In this document: positions 54,540 through 64,000 of the stretch, piece after piece
Numbering within the stretch: the stretch's first letter is position 1
Layout: each line of letters begins with the position of its first letter
Origin: Polytrichum commune
Taxonomy: Eukaryota; Streptophyta; Polytrichopsida; Polytrichales; Polytrichaceae
Length of the DNA: 64,000 nt
Reading direction: 5' to 3'
NCBI GenBank assembly: GCA_950295325.1
Contig: OX485806.1
Span: 45,255,169-45,319,168, forward strand
Notes under the pieces: model-generated
The model's input: the letters and a program-made list of their open reading frames with translations, nothing else
What the model was told of the DNA's origin: nothing
The model's database searches: none
Translations under genes and position numbers: made by a program

Positions 54540-57070
54540 TTAAAAAGACATGTGTATTCAATTAATGTTTCATTATAGATTTTTTAAATTTCAATGCAAG
54601 TTTTATTATGTAAATGTAATTGCTAGAAGTTGAAAACCGTGAAAAAACAAATCATATACCACCCACATACCTTACATAACCTAAGGTGAAGTGGGGTATA
54701 CAAAAAAATAACCAATTGGGACCCAATAGGTTGGTGGTTATTGCTACAACAAAAAGGGCATGGGGTCTCACCCAACCATCCCAAACCGAAATTTATTTCC
54801 AGTCTCTCCCCCTCGCCCTTTTCCACCTCTGCAAATTGTTTCTCTACTATGCCGCTTGAGAGAGTGCGAATTTCAAATAGCAAATGTGAAAGAATAGAGG
54901 GAGATTGTAAGAGGATGCGAGAAAAGAAAGGGAATAGAGAGCAAAACATATTGAGGAGAAACTAAAATATGGTGTGAACATAAAGTGGGAGAGAACAAAA
55001 TTTGAGGTTTGGAAAAGAGGTTTGAAAAAAAAAGATATGATAAAGAGGGGTTTGAGGTTCATTCTTTGAGGTTTAAAGGTTTGAAAGAGATAAATTAATA
55101 GAGCTTGAGCTTGATAGGTTAAATAGAGCCAGAATTTGATTTTTGATTTTTTTATTCTTTTTGAAACTAAAAGTCATACAAATAGATTTGACATCCTAAA
55201 AAGGTAAAATGCTTGAATATATTGTAGTGTTCATTATCATTGTTGCCAAAATATGGTAAATTTTCACTCCACACAAGCTTATGTAGTGTTAATAATAAAC
55301 CATAAGGAATTGCGTAGAGGGTTTACACTATATTCCAAGTCGCCCTTAGTCATCTCAAAGAACTTGGTCCATGTCCTTAATGAGTTTTTGGACCTTGATT
55401 CCACATGGAAGATGCACTTATTGAAATTGTGTCATAAAACAATGTTTCTACATGAAACAAAGTATGGCATGAAGAATAAATTTTTTTGTTTGAAAATTTT
55501 GTGCAAAAAATATGAATGAATTTCAGCAAGCATTTTCAAAAAGGTGAGGAGGTTTGATAAAAAAAATTGTGTTATGAACAAATTTTTGGAGTTTGATTCT
55601 ACTAGGAAGAAAATGTGTTCTATAGTTGAGTTATATTTTAAAAACCTAGACAATTCAACATAGTATCACCTCCAACAAATAAAACCTCAATTTGAAGTTG
55701 TTATACCAAATAGTTGGACAAATACATACAATAGGACTATTGGGGCCCGACTTCATATCTTAGGTTTACATTTTTCACATGGATTCAAGACACCTCATGA
55801 GAATGATTTATATTGAACGTATTGCTAATGCAATTTATAATGTGAACACCTTATACCTATTGATTGGGTATTTGTGAAGAAGCTGACACTATAAAAAATC
55901 ATTAGGAAAATTTATAATTTATAATTTTGTTATTTTGGAATGTCGGACCAATTTTTGGCACTTTGAATAATTATATGACACAATTTTGCTAGACCAGCTA
56001 TCAACCTATGGAAATATAATTAAGTTCATATGTTTAGATTATGATATTGAGTTTTATTTTTGTTGGGTGCATGTTTTGAATTTTTTGATAGGGCTTTTGA
56101 ACTGCAAGTTGGAAGAGGCCATTGTTGAGGGTTTATTGCCTAAGTTGGGTGTGATGAATTGGGGGAATGTTCTCAAGTGTGTAGAGTATGTCAAGAAATG
56201 GCATTGTGATTTGTAGGCCAAGGTTTTTATTCCATTATTAAAGGAATATATACCTTTTACATAATCCACAAATTTGTTGAGTTGTTTGGATGGAAAATAT
56301 GTTGTTAGGTTTGTGATATGCATATTTGTTTTGAGTCCAACATGTTGTCATATTGTATTCATTTAATTTATGTAATTGTTATATTTTCTTGTTAAGTTAT
56401 TTTTTAGTTATTTTTGAGGCACCTTATTTGATGGTGGATTCTTTACACAATGTACAAACTAACATGATTGTAAGATGATTTTATTAGAAGCATTAACATA
56501 CATGGTATACTTAGTGGAGAGGTATCTATTTTTTTTAAGTATGAACATTTAAAAAATGTATTAATCTTTTTGAAGAAGAGGTTAATGTACAAAAAGGGTT
56601 GTAGGATTTAGAAAAAAAATTGATATTAAATGTAATAATTTCAAGTAATTCATGTTTTGATACATTGTTGTCATATGGTCAATGTCCCCAATAATTACCG
56701 TATATGCTCTATATCACACATCTCATTTAAGTTTCCAAAGAAGAGTCCATCTCCCCAAAGGTACCATGTAAAGGGTTGCATTCCCAAAAGGCAAATTTTT
56801 ATTTCATTTTTCAATTTTCGGGTTGAGTAGTCAAACAACATTTGCATATTCTATATGTTTTTATTATCATTATGGACTCATGACATGGTGGATTTCTACC
56901 CATGGTTTAGTGAATGTTCAACAAAGTTTTGTTTACAAAAAGTGTAGGGAAAACCAAACAAAGAGACAAAACCGATTAGGTGAGGTTGGAAAAAAAAGGA
57001 AAATAATGAAAATAAAAAGATGCTACACCATTGCCATTGGCACATCCTATAGGTCCTTCAACATGTAGGA
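54540..57070. other. AT-rich stretch, no gene recognised
   Basis: About 2.5 kb of AT-rich DNA. Short plus-strand frames at 55253-55519 and 55986-56216 (the latter with LLNCKLEEAIVEGLLPKLG and KCVEYVKKWHCD) look slightly protein-like but match nothing I know. Probably old TE debris. Confidence 0.35.
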
Positions 57071-57079
57071 TTTAAATAC

Positions 57080-57260
57080 AAATATCTTCCATAATATCTT
57101 CCATAATATCTTCCATAATATCTTTAGTGTTGTTTTTATTTCCATATGATTGTGTGATTATTATTTTTGAACTTAATATATATATATATGTATGTATGTA
57201 TGTATATGTATATGTATATGTATGTATGTGTATATGTATATGTATATGTCCAAATTGGTC
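57080..57260 (+). repeat. Short tandem repeats
   Basis: Three to four copies of AATATCTTCCAT lie at about 57081-57123. A TATG/TATA microsatellite lies at about 57176-57248. Confidence 0.85.
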
Positions 57261-58483
57261 AAGTTTGCAAAACTTCAGTTTCATTCACAATTGCAAATTT
57301 GGTGGATTGATTTAATCACCAAAGGGCCCGCCAATTCCAAATATTTCATCTCCTTCAAATTTATTTCCATCATGAAATAAACACAACCTAAAGGACATCA
57401 ATGCATTCTTTGAATTTTCTAATGCTCTTCCCATAGATAAAATTCCTTTGTTTTTGTTTCCTCCAAAGTTAAAAACAATTGGAGATGAGTTGAGGACATA
57501 TGTTGCATCATGTGGATTTTTGTTAGCAAAAGATTGGTCGGTAATCAACAAGTTGTTTGTATACATATGTATTATTATAATAATAAATTGTATGTAAATA
57601 ATCATCAAAATCCAATTGTTATTTTTTGTGTCATTAATTGTATCTTGGTTGTTGAGTTTTACTAAAATGTTTGTATTGCTAACACTATATTTGGTATTAA
57701 GAGATATCTCATGATTTTGAGATTATTAAACAGGTGGCTTTAAAATATGAAACAAAAAAATAAAAAATAGATGTGACAAGGGTTTGGTCCATGCAAATGC
57801 ACAAATTAGATCTTGGGCCCTTTGGGTGAAGTCTTTGGACGGCGAGGTATCCATGTTGGTAACAAACACATGTTTTTCGTTGCTGAATAGACAATGGGAT
57901 GGAGTGTAGGCGCAGTCCACAACCTTGGTGGGAGGATTGGCCACAACTCCATCCTCAATCCTGACATGTTTTTTATAAATTCACAGCCAAGGCAACATCC
58001 ATGTTGGAGATTGGAGTCTTCTTAGATTTATCTATAATGTCTTAAAGGTGTATGGAATCCAAACCATCTCCATTTTAAACCTATAAATGTTAAATCTCTC
58101 TCCACAAAGTTTGTTCATGACTCTAGCCCCTTTATTTTCAAGATATGCCATTCCTGCTCAAAAAATAGAATTTTATGCTAAAAATTATCAAATCAAATCT
58201 TCCTCACCTCAAAGAATCTTAATACACTCAAATTATTCAAAGAATGTATTTTTCACTCTCAAATATTTCAAATCGTATATTCTACACCTCAAGAGAAGTT
58301 TTAAGACATTCAAATCACTCAAAAAATATATTTTACACCTCAAATATGCCTTACAATATCAAATACCTCAAGTTAGATCTTCTACAAATCTGAAACTCTA
58401 TAACACCAACTCTTTAAGATCCACACCACAATCTCAAAGCAAGCAAATCTCTAAGCACTTCACTTGCATGTGTGGACCCACAA
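57261..58483. other. No gene recognised, weak repeats
   Basis: Short frames only. From about 58195 to 58400 a loose repeat of TTCACACCTCAAATATTTCAAAT-like phrases, roughly 60 bp, occurs three or four times. Nothing else is seen. Confidence 0.35.
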
Positions 58484-59371
58484 TGTCATGCACCTCTCCA
58501 TGAAAAGTGTCTGCAACACCATGGGCACAAGGGGGACCTCGGAGTGACACTTGAGACTTGTGACGTCATTGATGAGAAGGGCCAAGTGATCTTAGTGTGG
58601 GTGAGGGCCACATGCATTAAAATTTCCTCCCATCCATTGAGACTGGGAGTCACAAGGCTAAAGCCATTAGCATTGGGTAGCTTATGGCGTTTAGATTCTA
58701 AAATGCTCAAGAACTCCCCAATCGAAGGTGTGAACTAAGAGATATGCCAATTTGAGTGGGGTGTTGTGGTGGGACAATAATGACATGAAAGTGGCGCGCA
58801 AGACTACCAATGTTAGGATAACCTAATCCCTCAATATTTGCTTGAATGGGGCAATGAGGAATTTATCCACATCTACGCAAAGTGTAGATGTCGATGGGAT
58901 GGTTGGTTGATAGAATCAAAGATCTGACGATGAAATTATGGAGGTTTGAAGCTATTGGAGGACACCAACCCCAATGGCTAAGGGAAAATGTCTACCTAGC
59001 CCCAACCCTTTGGAAAGAGACTAAATGTTATTTGACAGTGGGGTAAGGGGCCCTACCCAAAGTCTTAGAGGCTTATATGGGAACGCAATGTTGCCGACCG
59101 ACCCCACCCCTTATAGAATATCATGGCCTCCACGTGCATTGGCCCAACGTGTTTTGGGTTGTTTCAAGATTGCTCTGACAATGCAATGATCAATTCAAGA
59201 CTGGATTTTCATGAACAAAAGTCCGCACCTAACCAATAGTTACCTACCAAAGGGAGGGCCCCGAATGCATGTGCAGGAGGGTTTGGTAACCATGCTATGA
59301 ACTTGAAGGTCTAAGATATAGGGAGCTAACCATGCATGTGTATGGAATATGTAGGGTTAGCACTTGTGACA
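58484..59371. mobile_element. Diverged LTR related to the solo LTR at 5138
   Basis: It begins TGTCATGCACCTCTCC and ends CACTTGTGACA, and is similar to 5138-6112 along its whole length, with many substitutions and a shorter 3' half. Shared words include CACCATGGGCACAAGGGGGA and GGCTAAGGGAAAATGTC versus AGCTAAAGGAAAATGTC. Flanks (CACAA and CCTGC) show no target duplication, and no internal domains adjoin it. It is an older copy of the same family in the same orientation, too far from the first to be its pair. Confidence 0.7.
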
Positions 59372-62300
59372 CCTGCTAGAGTTTAGGGTTTAGAGTTAAA
59401 ACACATTATACATACACACAAACAAATGAAGAATGATTGGAACGAGATGGTCGTCCTCACCCCTTAACTTTCTTTTTAATGTTCATTTTCAACTTGGTGT
59501 TCACAAACAAAATGGAATAACTCTTCTCCCATTAGAGACCAACCTTGTAGACTTATTGCAAACTTATTCTTTTTAGTATTACATTTTGATGACTACAAAC
59601 AATCTAAGGCTTCACTTTCAACAAGATTTTCATGTGAAATTGAATGCCATGGTTTATTATGAACGTGCATTCGTGATTGTAAAAGATAGGTGGTAGTTAT
59701 CAATTGCAAATGCTTATATGTGAAAACTATAGTCTATGGGCCAAACCTCCATGAACATTTGTCAATGATGGTGAATGGAAGAATGGGTAGCATATATGCA
59801 AACCTCAAGGAAATTGGCAAAGCATTTACGAACAATTAGTTGTAGATAAAGTCACAAAAAATCACTTTAAAGGTGAAAGACAATTAAAAATGAATGTGGA
59901 CAACACAAACATTTGACAAATGGAGAGGAAGGTTGGTTTATCGGATGAAAAATGCTTCACAATATATATTAACATTCTAAAAAATGTACAAAGTTCCTCA
60001 AGTGTTGAAAAATGTTTGACAAATTTTTCAAGGCATAATTTGTCAGTCCTTACAAAGTTTATTAGCCTAGGAAATGATAAAATGCTTACAATAATTGTGA
60101 TTGTTGAGGCAACAAATGCATGAAAAAATTAAGGTGGGAAGTTAGATAATTATGAACGCACATTCATGATGTCATATCATTTTCATAGAAAAGTTTATCA
60201 TCTCGAGGAGGGGTTTTGTTGTTGGATTGGGCAATTATTTCAGCCTTAACGGTTAACAAACATTTTTTTGTAATATTTTCTTCAACAAATGCCTCCATTG
60301 TTATCTCTATGTCCATGAGAATGTCATCCTCTTGCATTTTGAAAGGTTGGATCTTTAGGATGGATTCGGTCCCATCGGTAGTTCATCCCAGGTCCAATGT
60401 TTCCATATGTACACCGGTGACACTAAAGGTTATGGTCTCTTTGACCTCTTTCCTAATCATTCAAGTTTCTTCACATTATCAATGTGTTGTGTAGTGTTAT
60501 CACCTAATCCAACTACAAACTTGTGGACATTTGTGAATGAATGTATGCATATCCTTCTCAACTATCAGTCCTATCCATTGTGATGGGAAAACAAAGGACT
60601 TGAGTATACAAAAACACTTGAATTTTGGGTTTTTGTATGGCCTTGGAGACACGGTCATGGGGCGGCAAAATGGGAATAAAAAAGTGGAAGAGTTGAATCG
60701 GTGTCAGATGCGATGTCATAGGGCAAAAATTGCCACCAAGGTATGGCCATGAGGAAGGTAAGGTGGAAATGAGTGCACTCTGAGGATGTATGTTCTATGT
60801 GGATATGGGTTTGTTGGTTGAAATACCTGTGCGGAACCTTGCATTTTTCTCAACATTTCTAGTATAAACTTGGCCTTTGTAGTTAAAACCTTCAACTCCT
60901 CTTGAATGACCTTGACTTGCATATATAATGGTAATACAAGGGAATTCCTTAAAGGTCCACACCCACAAGGTTACATTTATGACTCAAATGGTAACCTTGT
61001 TGTGGAGGTATTGTCACGTGACCCGGTTCTAGGCAAGACAATGACTTGGAAGATCCAACACATGTTGGAGGTTGAAATTTCTTTAATACCAATGTAAATA
61101 AGCAAACAAACATCACCCAAGTAGTGTTGTTTAACAAGTTAAAAATCCATCTTAGGTTAAACGAGTAGAAATATATGTTGAAATCTTTGAACATCATGTT
61201 CATTAGATACCATATGGCTAGAGTCACAATCCACCCTCTCCAACATCTACCATGAATTGGTATAAATGTAAACCAAATGTCTCGCCTTAGTTGAACTCAA
61301 TCAAAGAAACTTTATGATAAATTGCATCGACCAAACGACATTGCCATGTTGATGGGTGCAAAAGGGATATGAATTTGGGCCATGACCCTAGAGCTTTTGT
61401 GAAAATTTGACATGTGGGGCTACATTAACTTGGCTAATGCAAGACCTTAACCTATGATATTTTAAAATGAGAGCATCTCATATACGGTTACAACCGATAT
61501 ACCTTGTAGATGTCATAATTCTAACATTCTATTTCTATCCACATGATGGTTAAATATTTCATATTATGTGTAAGTGTGAGAGAATCAATATTGTTTAGTA
61601 AACAAAATTGGTAATTGCCAAACCTCCAAGTATAGGTGAGGTGGCTTTAAAAAACTTGAGTTGGCAATTTTTTCTTTCAATGTATTATATATTTCTACTC
61701 TAGTACTATAGTCTGATTCATCCATATAATTTGTTCACATAATTTGTTTTCAAATTGATTGTATAAAACTCTCCTCATTTAAAGCGTTATGTCTATCCCT
61801 ATCACTATGGGTTGGGTATTCTAAAGCTCCACATTTTCCTCCTAATTTCACAGTTACATGCCCTAAAACCGTCGTCGTGGTCTGTTCCATTTGTACCCAT
61901 GTTCTCAGAGTTCCCCAATTTGTTTTAGTATTATATACAATGCTCCCAACATCTTTGTTTTTGTTCTTTTGGGTTCCCAAGTGTTGGTTTCCTCAAAGTA
62001 CTATCATTTTGCTTTTGGTTATGGAAATGGTGATGGTTTTTGTTACTACCGGATTTTTATTTTTTGGTTGTTGGATTGTTATTCTGTTGGTGCTGGTATT
62101 GGTGTTTTTTTATGCTTCTTTGTAGGGGGCTCTTTGGGGGTATCTTTACTCCTCAAGTTATGATAGGATCAATTTGGGGGTAGGATAACTTCCTCTCAAC
62201 ATGCTCTTGAGATGCATAGTACAATTTTAATTTTGAGCCTTTGGATTGGCCTAAACAATTCCTTTGAAATGGGTAGGGCCTCTGCATGTACTTCTATGAT

Positions 62301-64000
62301 ATACATATATATTTTAAGTTTTTGGGTTGAGTAAGTTTCCCACATTATGTGCATCACATAATGTTGTCCAAATCTCCCAAATCTCATTGGAGCAAGAAAT
62401 GAGCATAATTTCTCCTTCAAGTTCAAACACCTATTTTGTGGTTGTGGATGTCATGTGGATGGAAGAAAACATGTCAGCCATTTGCAACACAAGATGCATG
62501 CACATTCCACCCAAAAAGGTCAGAAGGTGCAATTCATTTACAAACGTTTGTTCATAAAACATGAATGGCATTTTTTACAAATTGTTGTATGTATATCCAT
62601 ATCCTATGAGAAGGACTGCACCTTGAAGTTTTTCATCTCCTTTAAAGGTGACCCGTGTGCAAACCCAACATGTCTTGTTGAAACTATGTCAGTTGCCTTA
62701 GATGCTCAAAACAATTTGATTTCAGTTCTCAAGTGCAAGAATTTGGAGATTTTTCTTATCTACTTGCCCAATTTGGGTTAAAAGATGCTCAAATCTATGA
62801 GGTTTGCCACCAACATCTTTATGCTTGATTGTATGAGATTTTCCATCAAGGCCCATCAAATCAATGCATATGTGAACAAGAACAATTTTGGGCAATAATT
62901 TACCTCCACATGGCAATAAAATGTAAAGAAAACATTGAATGTTTCTGATGGTGCAAAACTTGCAATGGTCAAGGCTTGGTTGATAATAAAGAACTTGGAA
63001 TAACATATGTTTAGCCTCAAAAATCATCTTATTAACTTGTCCCAAATCCTCACTACATTGGCCAAAAAAAATTCTACATTCAAAGGGGTATGATTGCCAT
63101 GGACCTCCACCATGTAGATATAATGTTGAATTTGTATTTAAGGAATGACCTTAGCATCCACAAATTGCTACTGTGAAATTGGTATTTTTGGATGCCATGA
63201 GGAGGCATTGACAATCACTACAATCAAATTGTCACCAGACTTCAAGCATTCAAAAAGTGTACAATTGCATTTTCCAATATGCCTCTAGCCATGGAAACCA
63301 ACATTGCACCCATGAATGGTGGGACCTTGTGGTCTAAGGTGGCACACATTTGGTCTTTTTGGCCAAGCACATATTCGCCCAAGTGTCCATCTTCATTGTC
63401 TTGCCAAAAAAATTGGAATATGTATTGTTTTGCACAACAAAACCAAGAACCGGTTGAGTTTGGCTAGGGTTAGGAATTTGGTATCCATTTATACCAATGC
63501 ATGGTTGGCATGGGTGGATTGGGATTTGGCCGCATAGTATTCAATGAGCATGATGTTTGGAGATTCTAATTTGTTAGCCAATGAGGTTATAAATAATGAG
63601 CCTATAGCGGGACCTAGTGGAGATTTTTTTCAGGCCTTTGGACAATGATAGCAAAGGCACGGACACAATAGGGAACTTGGGCCTTGACAATCACTGCTCT
63701 ATTTGTATTTAAAGGTGATTACACTATGGATGATGATAACCTTCATATATTGTTGTTTGGGATTGTTTTCCAATTGTGAATGTGCATGTCATTGTGCCAA
63801 CAACAACAATATTAGTCAATACTTGAATGTCCAACCACCCGTTTTCCTTATTCGTCTATCGGCCGATGTTTTCCCATTTCTATGTTGCCAACACCAAATG
63901 AACTACTCACTAAAAGCCATTTCCATGCCCTTAAAGAGGGCGTGTCCAAATCAACTACATGCTAGTGCATCACGTTCAATAATTGCTCGAACAACACATT
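59372..64000. other. Unassigned sequence to the window end
   Basis: Roughly 4.6 kb of moderately AT-rich DNA with only short frames. The longest (62455-62781 plus, 62722-63045 minus, 63316-63537 plus) carry no motif I recognise. No LTR ends, TIRs or tandem arrays were seen. It is probably decayed TE sequence. Confidence 0.35.

Overview
The window is nuclear DNA of a plant-type (streptophyte) genome. It holds one convincing host gene, a 12-exon quiescin-sulfhydryl oxidase (QSOX) gene with the plant-type C-terminal membrane anchor. Almost everything else is transposable-element sequence: Ty3/gypsy, Ty1/copia, PIF/Harbinger, hAT, pogo/Tigger and Mutator-like. The high density of old nested elements, the short GT-AG introns and the element families suggest a seed-free plant or charophyte relative. 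I cannot name the species.

Layout. 0-5 kb: decayed multi-exon coding remnants and a palindromic satellite with about 137-bp spacing (2.08-3.24 kb). 5.1-6.1 kb: solo LTR with a perfect 5-bp target duplication; a diverged relative lies at 58.5-59.4 kb. 6.9-10.4 kb: two transposase pseudogenes. About 10.46-21.23 kb: a composite element with long terminal inverted repeats and a Mutator-like transposase fragment. It carries a G-rich 1.13-kb hAT element (15000-16130) and, inside its right TIR, a second hAT element (18376-21171). 22.46-28.51 kb, minus strand: QSOX, whose exons join to a 486-residue reading frame with every intron phase matching. 29.8-53.6 kb: a Ty1/copia element (minus strand, 451-bp LTRs, AGCCY target duplication) broken by two younger insertions. 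53.6-64 kb: a gag remnant, an old LTR and AT-rich sequence with nothing recognisable.

The most unusual system is the insertion at 29952-39781 inside the copia 3' LTR. It is a Ty3/gypsy retrotransposon whose single reading frame encodes Gag with zinc knuckles, a retropepsin, a DNMT3/DRM-like C5 cytosine DNA methyltransferase, reverse transcriptase, RNase H and integrase, with a PHD-type zinc finger at the very end. All domains lie in one frame, interrupted by seven stops. One stop, exactly between the methyltransferase and reverse transcriptase, is CAA-TAG-CAG-TTA, which fits the known leaky-stop context UAG-CAR-YYA. The ends of this insertion are also permuted (partial LTR - body - full LTR - partial LTR), as if a two-LTR circle had been opened inside one LTR.

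The other insertion into the copia element is a 7.06-kb PIF/Harbinger transposon (45994-53051). It has a TTA target duplication, imperfect TIRs, an intact Myb/SANT-like ORF and an intact DDE transposase in convergent orientation, so it looks young and possibly autonomous.
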